DNA of 64,000 nt from Humulus lupulus (Eukaryota; Streptophyta; Magnoliopsida; Rosales; Cannabaceae), in contig NC_084801.1 of NCBI RefSeq assembly GCF_963169125.1, positions 80,541,696 through 80,605,695 of the forward strand, written 5' to 3'. Positions 1 to 9,909 of the stretch are shown here, piece after piece (positions within the stretch are counted from its first letter, which is position 1; each line of letters begins with the position of its first letter). The position numbers were made by a program, and so were the translations under genes. The notes beneath the pieces were generated by a model that made no database searches, was not told where the DNA came from, and saw nothing but the letters and a program-made list of their open reading frames with translations.

Positions 1-1068
1 CTTTAAAAATTATGCAAGAGATTCATGAGGGGGAATGTGGAAATCATGCTAGGGGCAGTCCACGGCAAAAAATGCCATCCTCCAGGGGTACTATTGGCCT
101 ACCATGAAAAAGGATGCGAGCGATTTCGCAAAAAGGTGTGATAAGTGCCAGAGGCATGTAAACTACCCCAGACAGCCACCAAATGAGCTGGTGAGCATGA
201 CCAGTCCGTGGCCCTTCGCTGTGTGGGGGATTGACTTAATTGGAGCGTTGCCAGCAGGAAGAGGAGGAGCAAAATACGCAGTGATAGTAGTCAATTATTT
301 TACTAAGTGAGTGGAAGCAGAACCTCTAGTCAACATAATGGCTAAGCAAATCACCACATTCGTCAATAAATTTATCGTCTGCAGGTTTGAAAAACCCTAC
401 AAGATAGTCTTCGACAATGGGACGCTATTTGAAGGAGGAGTATTCGAGGCATATTTCGGGAAAAAAGGAATCAAGAGAAGTTTTTCCGCTGTGGTACATC
501 CATAAGCCAATGGACAAGTGGAGGCCATCAACAAGAACCTAAAAAGGAATTTGAAAACAAAGTTGGAAAAGTTGAAAAAGGCCAGGATCGAAGAACTCCC
601 CAATGTGCTTTGGGCCTACAGGACCACACCTCATTCCACCACGGGAGAGATGGCTTTTTCCTTAGCCTATGGCTACGAGGCTGTCCTTCCAATAGAAATG
701 AAGATTAACTCCATCCGCACTCAAGCGTATGATTACTAGGAAAATATTGCATCATTCGCCGGGAATTTGGACCTGTTGGAAGCTAAGAGAGACAGGGCAC
801 AATTGAGGCTAGCCAAATATTAGCAACGAGCTGCGAGATACTATAATTCAAGGGTGTGAGAGAGAGCATTCAGGGTTGGAGACCTCGTGTTGCAGAAATT
901 CCTGCCCCACACTCGAGATCCAAGCGCGGGTGTGTTAGGAGTAAACTGAGAAAGGCCCTATAAAGTTGCTCAGGTTGTGCCCCCTAATAACCACAAGATC
1001 GCACACCTGGATGATACCATGGTACCTAGAGCATGGAATGCGGAGCATCTAAAAAATATTATCAGTGA
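1..1068 (+). pseudogene. Ty3/gypsy (Tat-type) integrase remnant of el-0, C-terminal part of pol
   Basis: This is the degraded 3' end of a gypsy pol reading in plus; its 5' part lies left of the window. Visible parts, in order: the second half of the integrase HHCC zinc finger (CDKCQRH near 150), the start of the catalytic core (WPFAVWGIDLIG near 210-245), a second core block with DNGT near 415, the region around NGQVEAINKN near 510, and the GDLVLQ/DPSAGVLG tail before the end. The frame is cut by stops at 308, 503, 737, 821, 857 and 947, and by a 1-base loss just before the terminal codon at 1066. Each stop fits a single C-to-T or G-to-A change from the residue kept in related copies (for example TGG to TGA at 308 and 947). 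Integrase inserts element cDNA; this copy cannot. The antisense ORF at 4494 and the tandem repeat at 1361 probably belong to the same element. Confidence 0.9.
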
Positions 1069-1360
1069 GACCCCCATGTCTGAGGCAAGAGTGTTAATGT
1101 TCTAGCGTGCAAGTCTAATGTAATAGCTATGACATAGGAGTCTAAATTAGATTCCTTACTATGTTGTAAGAACGAAGTCCCACTAAGTTACCATGTATTT
1201 TACATGCTTCCAATGAATATGATGTGACATTAGACAAACGTGTAGTAAAAGTTCTTATTTAACCAAGATGATTATCAAGATGCTTGAATGGAATGATCAA
1301 AATGATTGCCAAGATAAAACTCGCCAGCCACTTCGGGGGGCAGAATATATAGCAAAGAGG

Positions 1361-1620
1361 AGGATCCTAAAAGGACCACTCATCCTAAAAGGATCCCCTC
1401 TATCAGGAGTGTCCTAAAAGGACCCCTCATCATAAGAGGACCACTTCTCAGGAGGATCCTAAAAGGACCCCTCGTTAGGAGGATCCTAAAAGGACCCCTC
1501 ATCCTAAAAAGACCCTTTATATCAGGAGGATCCTAAAGTGACCCCTTGTATCAGGACCCTAAAAGGACCCCTTATACCAGGATCTTAAAAGGATCCCTTA
1601 TATCAGGATCCTAAAAGGAG
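1361..1620. repeat. Minisatellite built on AGGATCCTAAAAGGACCCCT
   Basis: About ten imperfect copies of a roughly 20-30 base unit (AGGATCCTAAAAGGACCCCT plus a variable linker such as CATC or TATATCAGG) run through this stretch. The core contains the palindrome AGGATCCT. It lies between the el-0 integrase and its antisense ORF. A last degenerate unit, AGGGTCCTAAAGGAGCCCT, is found at 4072 on the far side of solo LTR A, so the LTR landed at the edge of the array. The flanks 1069-1360 and 1621-1806 hold no recognisable gene. Tat-lineage elements are known to carry variable tandem repeats in this 3' region. Confidence 0.75.
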
Positions 1621-1806
1621 AAGACCTTGTAAGGCATCGCTTGAGTTCACAAGGACTAGCTACCCTTATGAACATCAATGGGGTCAAAAGGTCTGACAAG
1701 AAAAGCAACCTAATAAGAGTAAATGCTTCCATAAGAGGAAGTTCCTCAGGAGAAGCACCCACCAATAAGTCTAGAACGGCCACCAAGCCGTCTAGCCAAA
1801 AAGGGT

Positions 1807-4071
1807 TGTAACGCCCTACTTCCTTAGAGCCGTTACTAAGTGAGTTTTAAGACAAAACAGTGTGCAATGAACTCGCTAACCGAGGTTTTTAAACAAAAGT
1901 GTGACTAATTAGAAGTTAAGGCTATAATCTTAGAAAAATGCGTCGTTTCAATAAAACTTCTAGTATTAAACATTTGAGATCCCAAAATAAAGTTTGAAAA
2001 CTATTTACATCTCAAAATAAGTTTACAATTGATCGGTTATAAAATCATAGATTATTACAGCCATTTTCGAATAAACCCCCAACCAAAGCAGTCGGGCAGG
2101 CCAAACATGTACGCGTCGCTTCACGCTCTCCGTACTCATGGTTGGTTGACTCAGTCCATGCTTCTACCTGCCACACGGAGCACCCGTGAGCCGAAGCCCA
2201 GCAAGAAAACCCAAATAATACATAACATATGCAATTCATATAGCTGGCATAATTCACTGATAAATAGGAAAACCATCATAATAAACAAGCACGGCCATGC
2301 CGCCCCAGAGGCCTTACCAAAGCCTGGGGTTTCGGTTCTCACCGCGACGATAAGTCATGTATCCCTTGGGTCCCACCCTGAATATAACATAACACATGTA
2401 TCCACCGGGCCCCGCCCTGACTATAGCATCCCATGTGCTAGGTGTTACTTTCGGCCCACGGCCGCCCCGGCCTACGCCGTACTCGGCCCTTGCCGTTCAT
2501 TTCATCATAATCACACATATAGTACATTCAAAATAATCATTCACACACATCATGATTCATTTAAGGTTAAACATTTGCACATAATACAATCTGGGGCCAT
2601 GCCCTACAATCACACAGTGGGGCCATGCCCTATTCTCGGGTGTTACGGTTTTCTTACCTGCATTCCGAGCCTCCTGATGCACTAAAGCCGCGAGTACGGT
2701 CCTCAAGCACGAGCCTCTCCAAAAACCTAGTCACAACACACAAGAAATATCCCTCAACACTAATCAAATCAAAAACCGCTTCCCAGGACCAATCCCACAC
2801 TCTCGGGACTCCCAAATCCCTAAAACAATTCATCGGAAACATCCCCCGAACCCCCGGAGCAAAAGCTCAAAAATGCAACTTTTAGTGCCCTGAAAATGGC
2901 CTAGCGCCGCGGCACTCCCCTCAAGGGCCGCGGCGCCCAGCGAGATGCCCCTCTCCTGATGCAACCTCGCGCCGCGGCGCCCAAGAACAGGGCCGCGGTG
3001 CACATACGCGAACCCAGAAAATCTGGGTTTTCTCTTGCGTTTTTCCCGAACTTAAACCTTCCAAATCACACCAAACCAATACCCAAACCCCAAAATCAAT
3101 TTAAAACTCCAAATAAACCATCCAACAACCCATAACATTACCAAAGACATCTAAACACCCAATCAAATCCCCAAAATCCACATCCTTGATTTCAATTTCA
3201 GAAAAATAAAAAACTCAAACATCAAACTTAACCCATGCTCAAATTCTTAACCCATAACATAATCAAGCCTTAAATGAGTATAAAATTCCTTACCTCATAT
3301 GGGGAATCCGTCCCTAAGCTTCCTTCATCTCCTAGGTCTCCAACTTCTCCTTCTCTTCTTCTTCTTCTTCCTCATGCCCTAGCTTTTCCCTCTCTTTTCT
3401 CTTCTCTTCAAACTCTATCAAGACCAAAATGGTTAAGCCCAAAACCGTGTACCCCATAAAACCAGCTGCCATTTATCTAATTTCCCAGCCAAATGACCAT
3501 TTTACCCCTCCTTGCCTATCCTTTCCCAACTAAACCTCAAGGGCACTTAAGTCCTTTTTCTTCTATTTCATTTCTACCATTTTCTACCTAGAACTTGTTA
3601 CTCTCAGCAGTAACTAATGGTTACCCAGGTTACTAAATCTCCAATAACCATTACCCGCTAAATCTCAATTTAACCTTAAAATTCCCGAGGTACCCCTAGG
3701 CTCCTCCCGAGCCGGGTATAGAAATCCCGTTGTGACTCTGAAGTTAACTAGCTCTCTAGGACCGTCTCGGCACGTGCATCACAATAATAAAACCACACTC
3801 ACGTGGTACAATTTACAGAATACAATTATCACATATCAATACCGTTATGCCAATCAAGGCCACAATTACAATTATGCCCTTCTAACATGATCCGGGCCTA
3901 CATGCATACTAGTAAACATAGCCATGCATCTCAGTTAAACAAATAGCCAAATAACATGCTTTAAATCATAATCACGCATTTAATTCATAAAATCACACAT
4001 AAATCCCAACCTGCCCTCCTGGCACACTAATCAAGGCCCTTAAGCCTTATTAGCGAATTTGGGTCGTTACA
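1807..4071 (-). mobile_element. Solo LTR A, Tekay/Del-like Ty3/gypsy family
   Basis: A 2265-base unit bounded by TGTAACG and CGTTACA and flanked by a perfect 5-base direct repeat AGGGT (1802-1806 and 4072-4076), so it is a complete solo LTR inserted in el-0. Its reverse complement matches LTRs B, C and D along the full length, and E more distantly. LTR E is followed by a tRNA-Met-type primer site and gag, which is why these units are read as LTRs. Solo LTRs form by recombination between the two LTRs of an element. Open frames inside it (such as one at 2029-2685) are not conserved between copies. Confidence 0.92.
2904..3001. repeat. Paired GC-rich inverted repeats in LTR A
   Basis: Two hairpin-forming modules. 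In the first, GCGCCGCGGC (2904-2913) is answered by its reverse complement GCCGCGGCGC (2927-2936) across 13 bases. In the second, GCGCCGCGGC (2969-2978) faces GCCGCGGTGC (2992-3001), with one change that would be a G-U pair in RNA. The island is very GC-rich inside an otherwise AT-rich LTR and lies about 1.07-1.17 kb from the LTR 5' end, as in the other copies. Confidence 0.85.
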
Positions 4072-4076
4072 AGGGT

Positions 4077-4493
4077 CCTAAAGGAGCCCTTGCAATAATA
4101 GTACTATGAATAAAGACGAGAAGGACGCTTCTCGCAAAAGATAATAAGCGTGTGCAAAAATATATAAATGGATAACTAGAACCCAAGGGGTCAATATATC
4201 CTTATAGGTACAATCAGGAGGCACCAAAGAGGGACCTATTGAACCCCTTCGCATGGGCTCCAAAGGACCTCAAGCCTGATAAGTAAAAAAGAGAACCTAT
4301 CGAACCCCATTGTGCGGGCTCAAAAGTTCCTCTGACATAGACGAATAAATATGAATGATCACATATGCATATATATAAATAAAAAAAAGTTTTGATAATG
4401 TAACAGGACTTAGAGAAATTACAAGAAAAATAAGGCTCAAATGAGCATAAAACCACATTGGATTGAAACGGCAAAAAACGCAAAATGACAATC
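4077..4493. other. No gene recognised; 3' region of el-0
   Basis: The sequence continues the el-0 remnant after the target duplication of LTR A. It has short A-rich runs and no frame resembling a known protein. It probably corresponds to the stretch next to the antisense gene in el-1 and el-2. Confidence 0.4.
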
Positions 4494-4745
4494 TCAAGGC
4501 CTCCTATTGTAGGCATTCCACTTAGCCGTCCTGGCAACGGCATGCTCACCAAAGGAGGAAAAATCGAAGTTTGGATTTTTCCTCCATACCCCATAGAGGA
4601 GGCACTCTATGGGTCTATACTGAATGTCAGCCTTATCCGCCTCTAAGGAAGCAACCCTCCCCTTTAACGTTGCGATGGTATCCTTTGCACCCTTAAGGAT
4701 GGCCTCCAATCAAGTGACCTTCTCCTGCAGCATCACGGCCTGCCT
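4494..4745 (-). pseudogene. Antisense coiled-coil ORF of el-0 (C-terminal exon)
   Basis: On the strand opposite to the el-0 integrase, about 70 codons read through a short heptad-like segment (LKGAKDTIATLKGRVASLEADKADI) into YGVWRKNPNFDFSSFGEHAVA and a stop. The end matches in layout the C-terminal exons of the antisense genes of el-1/el-2 (FYNFWKHNQGADFSYLPDDA) and el-3 (YHCWVYNPEANFSFMPPGLW): an aromatic, a W two or three residues later, N three after W, and F five after N. Upstream a stop (TGA near 4711) breaks the frame. The function of this protein family is not known. Position and strand fit the extra antisense ORFs described for Tat-lineage elements. Confidence 0.65.
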
Positions 4746-4904
4746 AGGCATTTTTGTCCTTGGGAAGCTTTTAAAAATGGGAAACTTTTCCTTAGGGCTC
4801 GGGACCAATTCCACTACCTAGTTTAGTGGAACTCGAGGCCTTGGAGGCTAGGACCAATTCCACTACCTAGTTTCTCATTATTGATGGAATCCTATATTAT
4901 GGTT

Positions 4905-5065
4905 GTGACTAGGTTATTGATATGGGCTCGAAACTGGGATCATGCTGGAAACCAAGATCTTGCTCAAGGCTCATTCTTATTACGCTATACTCGGACCTAA
5001 GGTAAGAAAACTGCGCCCAATATGTGTTATATGTGATTGGGGCTTGGCCTAATTGTACGAACAAG
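4905..5065 (+). mobile_element. Short Tekay-like LTR fragment
   Basis: TTGTGACTAGG ... GGCTCG ... GGTAAGAAAACTG ... GGGCTTGGCC follows, in the same order, the block found in LTR B at about 13225-13360 and in LTR C at about 18825-18975. Neither LTR end is present, so it is an internal scrap of a diverged copy. Confidence 0.5.
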
Positions 5066-6455
5066 AAAACATCCAAAAAGAAACATTAACATACAATATT
5101 ATTAATCATGCAACATATATATAAATATACAATATATTTATATATAACATATAAACATATAAACAAACAAGAACATGAACTTTTACCTCTTGAAGCCTAT
5201 CGAGTTTCCTTGAGTCTTTTCGTATATTTATCGATCTTCCTATCCAAAGCGTTAAGTAGTCAAACCACGAACTCCGGGAGTGTTCTCTACACCTCAAGAT
5301 GTGTGTGGGCACATAGAGAACAAGGGTTTGCAGTTTTAGGAATCACAAATATTTCTCAACACATGAGAACTTGGATTATGGTTTGAGAATGGCTACAATA
5401 AAGAAGAAGAAGAAAGAGTTTTTGTGTGACAAAATTTTTGAGAACTATTCTTAATTGGGTTGTTGTTATCTGTATTTTTTTATTTTTTTGTGTTTCTTCT
5501 CTTTATTCTATATCATATATATAGAGATATTTGTATTGCATTATTATTCCTAATAATAATATCATAATGATGATAGGATTAGATTTAGGTAAATATCTAA
5601 CTTGCCAAATTTGAAAAAACTATTGTCAAATTATTAATTAATTAAACAAATAAAGTAAAAACAACACTAATACAATACCAATATATTTGGAACACGTATG
5701 GCATAATCTCTAGAGTTTGTCATGCATGACCTAATATTCCCTTTTCAGGAATTTTGCATTTTTCTTTTATTTATTTATTTAACTAAAATCAATCTCCTAC
5801 AAGAAAATGTAGTTATCTTTTAAAGAAAAAGATGGAAATCATATCTCAAAATTTAAATGTTAAATTAAAAAGTAAAAATTCAAATTTATGATCATCATTA
5901 GCATTATCTTTTAAAATTTAAGAAATAAAAACACTATTTTTTACTTACTAATTTTATCTTCTCCTACTCAAATAAAATAATTAATTGAAAAAATTAATTT
6001 ATTTATATATATATATATAAATTTCAAAAATTTATATATTTAAATTAATAAATATATTTTCAAAAATTAATAATTAATTCCAAATTAATTATTCAACTTC
6101 AATTATCATTTAATCATATACTTGACTAGAAGAATAAAATTCTTCTCAAATTCTCAAATTATAGTTATACCCTTGTATCAACTCTTACCTTGATAAGGTG
6201 TTGATAGAGCCACCCTGGGGACCTATGGTCCAATAATATGGACCTCCAATATATATTAGATTATTAATGAAAGCTCTTTGATTAAATAATGATATTTATT
6301 TATCTCGTGATTACTCCATTATAATTATGAGATTGAACTCTTGATAGTTATAGACATATATTTACTGAGTACTTTATTAAATAATAAAGTGTCCATTGAA
6401 ACGGTGTTTAAACAAGTATTAACAAATCACATCTGGTCCATTCTATATATCACTA
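5066..6455. other. AT-rich repeat, probably Ty1/copia-like LTR on the minus strand
   Basis: No coding frame is credible here. Text such as ATTTCTCAACACATGAGA (near 5351) resembles the sequence near 52370 that lies in a copia-like LTR read on the minus strand, and the region is AT-rich with TATA-like runs. It stops at the CACTA target duplication of el-1 and resumes at 22532, so el-1 split an older repeat. The assignment to copia rests on similarity of style and short matches only. Confidence 0.35.
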
Positions 6456-7062
6456 TGTTATCAAAAAAGCAGGCACGGATGACATGGCGAGTGATTTCTA
6501 GACACGTGGCTGACACCTGGCAGAATTCTGTTGGAGTATCGACCAGTAAAATATTGCAAGCATAGGCAGTTGAGTTTTTCCTACGACCAGCATGGTCGTA
6601 CACTCCGCATATTTCAAGATAATTTTATAAAGATCTTAGACAATCCCGAGATTGTCTCCAATAATTCCTGATTATCTGATTAATTAGGAAAGAATATCTA
6701 TAACAAATTAATGTAATCTTCCTTGAGCCTATAAATAGAGAAAGATAGCTCAAGGAAGGGACTTTTGGCTTTCTAATTATTTGAGATTAGAGTTTTACAA
6801 GTGTATTAGAGCTATCACATTCGATATTTCCTTTGGTTCTTCAGAGGTTTGTGAAACTCATTGAACCCTAGTTCTTTGATCACTCCTTTGAATCTTATAT
6901 CAATAACAGCTCAAGTGGATGTAGGTTATTACCAGATTTTGGGGCCGAACCACTATAAATTCCTGTGTATTTTACTGTTTTTGTCATTATTCTCATTTCA
7001 ACATATCTGTCCACATCAAACAATTTTGACTCCGTGTCAGTTGACCAAAATCAGGGTCAACA
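6456..7062 (+). repeat. 5' LTR of el-1
   Basis: 607 bases from TGTTATC to GGGTCAACA, matched by 21920-22526. A plant-type TATA box (TATAAATA, 6730-6737) marks the probable U3/R promoter. Confidence 0.93.
6730..6737 (+). promoter_or_regulatory. TATA box of the el-1 LTR promoter
   Basis: CCTATAAATAGAG is kept in all four el-1 and el-2 LTRs (22194, 36398 and 49754 are the equivalents), so it is the likely core promoter for gag-pol transcription. Confidence 0.75.
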
Positions 7063-7090
7063 CTCTGGTGCTTTTGTTGAGAGCTGGATA
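7063..7090 (+). other. Putative primer-binding site of el-1
   Basis: Directly after the 5' LTR comes CTCTGGTGCTTTTGTTGAGAGC. The el-2 copy has TTCTGGTGCTTTTCATTGAGAGC in the same place. Position and conservation fit a primer-binding site beginning TGGTGCTTT; I cannot name the tRNA with confidence. Confidence 0.55.
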
Positions 7091-7109
7091 TGAAACCGTT
7101 GATATAGTA

Positions 7110-9269
7110 ATGGCGAAAACAACCAAGAAGACTGGACAGGCAGCTAGTGCTGCACAATCTCAGCCGCCTTCTCCTCCTCCAAACGTGAACAAAGATGAGC
7201 CACATTTGGAGTTTGATGAGGAAGAACTGGATTCCGAGATGCTGAGGAATACCCTGGGGGTATTGCAGGACGAATTGGCCATTCTGAGGGCTAGCCAGGA
7301 AAGTGTTGCCGAGATTATGGACCGTCGCCTGAGGGAGGCCATGGCAGCCCTCGAAGCAGCCCTACAGCTAGCTAGGAATCAGGCTGCACCTGCTTCGCTG
7401 CCTGATCAACCTACAAATGGGCTGCCGCAAAAGGGTCCTAATCCTAGCCTGCCGATCCAGCCCTCGAGCCCCCAAAGGCCCAAGCAGCCACCGATGCCTC
7501 AGGACGATGTCCCGCTAAGGGACCCTTAGGCACAGCCTCAATCCCTAGCTGGTCGCGGCAATCCCCCGCAACCAAGGCAGAATAGGGCCAGGAAGCCACC
7601 CCGCAGTCCTAGACGCCACAGGGGCAAAGACCCAAACCCTCCGAGCAGAGGACAGCGTCCTTCTGGCAACAGAAGGAACTCAGAGACAGGCTCTGCGGTC
7701 CATGGTCCCCCACGACATGATAATGCACGGGGACCTACCGACCAACACAGGCCGCCCTCTAACGCTCGAGAGGTTCCAGCCTGGGAACGCAACCGAGGGA
7801 ACAGTCGATCCCATTGTGGCCAATCAAGATTCAGAGATGGCCATGATTATAATGAGGCCGACTCAGGCAGAGGGAATGTCGGTCGGAGAAATGAAGAAAG
7901 AGGTGGGGGAAGAAGCCTACCTCCAAGAGATGACCAACCCGAAAGATGTGACGCTGGGGGGCAGCCCAGACAAAATAATGTCTTTAACCGGCTCGGAGCT
8001 AGCGAGCAGAGGAGAAGAGATGAAGATTTAAGAGACGTACTCAATGATCGCCGGGAACGGCACGACGAGTACGTTCCGCCAGCGCCAGAGGCCCCGACGA
8101 TTCCTGGCGTCGTGTAGGCCCAGATAGATGCCCTCAACTAGGCTGTGCAACAGCTGGTCGGGGGAAGAACATCTTATATCGATCATGATAGGACTAAGGG
8201 CACTCCTTTCATTCAGAGGATAGCTATGGCAAAAACTCCTATCAAGTTTAAGATGCCTACGCTTCCAAACTTTGACGGGTATGGTGACCCGGTATCTCAC
8301 GTCAACAAGTTTGAGATACAGATGGACATCCACAAAGTGTCTGAAGACGCTCGGTGCAGGATCTTCCCTGCAACACTTTCTGATGCTGCACAAGAGTGGT
8401 TTTTCAAATTCCCTCCTACAAGTATAGTTTCCTGGGAGCTGTTCGTGAAGGAATTTTATGGACAGTTCTATGCGAGTCATGTGCACCCGACTGAGGCAAA
8501 TCAGCTGGTCGAAATACACCAGCAAGACGGAGAACCACTGAAAGATTACGTCCAGCATTTTATGCGAGCAGCTGCTGGAGCGAAAATAGTGGGAGATGAG
8601 GGCAAGATGATGGCCATAACTGCAGGGGTTAAGCACCGCACGCCTCTTTGGAACAGCCTCAGGAAGCATGGAGTCAGAACTACCCAGGAATTTTTGGATC
8701 CAGCTGATTGCTACATCAAGCTCGAGGATGCCATCGCCAGCGAAGGAAAAACCCCAAGCAAGGATAAGGGGACTGCCGAGCCCGCCAATGGGTTCAAACC
8801 CAATGGAAACGGTAAAGGCAACGGGAACAGAAATGGCAATGGCCAGAATAGGGGGAAACGGCCATATAATGAGCCTTCCACCTCTGACAATAAGCGCGCC
8901 AAAGGTAATCATTATGAACCTCGGTTCACTAACTACACTCCCCTTATTGAGTCTCGGGGAGAAGTCTATCAGGCCACGAGTTCCAGTGTGCCTTATAAGA
9001 AACCTGCCCCCATTCAAAAGGATATTTTGAGAAGAGACAATACCAAGTTCTGTCGTTATCATAACGACTACGGACATGATACAAATGAATGCAACCAGTG
9101 GAAGGATGAAATCAAGTTCCTTATTAGACAAGGACACTTGAGAATATATATACGGGCCTTGGGAAATTCACAACGAGAAGCTCCAGGTGGCAACGAACAA
9201 GTGCCCACACGCCAACGCTCGCCACCTTTGAAGCCTGACCCCATATCTGGCACATTACTCACCATCTGA
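7110..9269 (+). pseudogene. el-1 gag (Tat-type), broken
   Basis: Gag forms the particle that holds element RNA. The frame starts at the ATG at 7110 (MAKTTKKTGQ, also the start in el-2). An acidic segment (HLEFDEEELDSE) and a helix follow, then a long Pro/Arg/Asn-rich linker. The capsid-like Retrotrans_gag core runs about 8225-8700 (FDGYGDPVSHVNKFE ... WFFKFP ... EFYGQFYA). After an Asn/Gly/Lys run comes a zinc-knuckle-like CRYHNDYGHDTNEC near 9051. Stops at 7527, 8115 and 8139 cut it, and the last two are also stops in el-2. Compared with el-2 about 60 bases are missing after the EIM codons near 7318. From 8145 to 9269 the frame is open for 374 codons, with a stop at 9267. Confidence 0.9.
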
Positions 9270-9909
9270 GGAGGCCCGCACCTCGCGGGAAGCAGTGGAA
9301 AGGTGACGGAACAATATGCTCGGACCCTACGTCACGACCAGGACATCGAGATGATGACTTTGGAGGACAGGGCGTGAAAAAAGGCTCGTTTAGAAGAGGG
9401 TAAAATAACCTTCTCTGATGTCGATGCCCAGCATGACCGGTTCCCACATTCCGATCCGCTCGTTGTGGACGTACAAATCTTCGCTGGAACGCATGAAGTT
9501 GTCCATTAAGGACTTGGAGCCCAGCAATCAAACAATTTACGGCTTCTCTGGTGAGGGACTCGCCCCAGCGGAGTAAATCAGACTTCCAGTGACAGCAGGT
9601 ACAACGCCTGCTACCAGGACATTACTCGCTACTTTTATAGTAGTCGATTGTCCCTCGGCATACAATGCCATCATTGGAAGGCCCATACTGGTTGATCTTC
9701 GGGTCGTCACCTCAGTATGGCACTTGGCCATGAAATTCCCGACAGACGCAGGGGTAGGACGCGTGTTGGGAAATCAGAGGGAAGCTAGGGAGTGCTACAA
9801 TGCCTCAGTCACAAAGGCAAAGAAGGGAATGTCAAAGAGCACTCCCCCAGATAGGTTGCAGATGGCTATTGATACACAAGCCCAATCCGGTGATGGAGTC
9901 ACCAAATAG
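9270..9909 (+). pseudogene. el-1 protease region with active site deleted
   Basis: This is the aspartic protease that would cut the polyprotein. In el-2 the segment carries VLVDTGSSVNIL; in el-1 the sequence jumps from DPLVVDVQI straight to the codons after that motif. The break at 9474-9479 is the 6-mer CAAATC, which flanks the missing 65 bases in el-2, so a microhomology-mediated deletion removed the catalytic Asp and shifted the frame. Downstream YGFSGEGLAPAE and the PATRTLLATFIVVDCPSAYNAIIGRP block remain. Stops lie at 9375 and 9574 and at 9907 (shared with el-2). Confidence 0.85.

Noticed and set aside
2029..2685. 218-codon open frame in solo LTR A
   Set aside because: It is not kept in LTRs B, C or D, where the same stretch has stops in all frames; chance frame in an LTR.
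8028..9137. 369-codon open frame on the minus strand across el-1 gag
   Set aside because: It mirrors the conserved gag frame on the other strand, is broken in the matching part of el-2, and resembles no known protein; a shadow of gag codon use.
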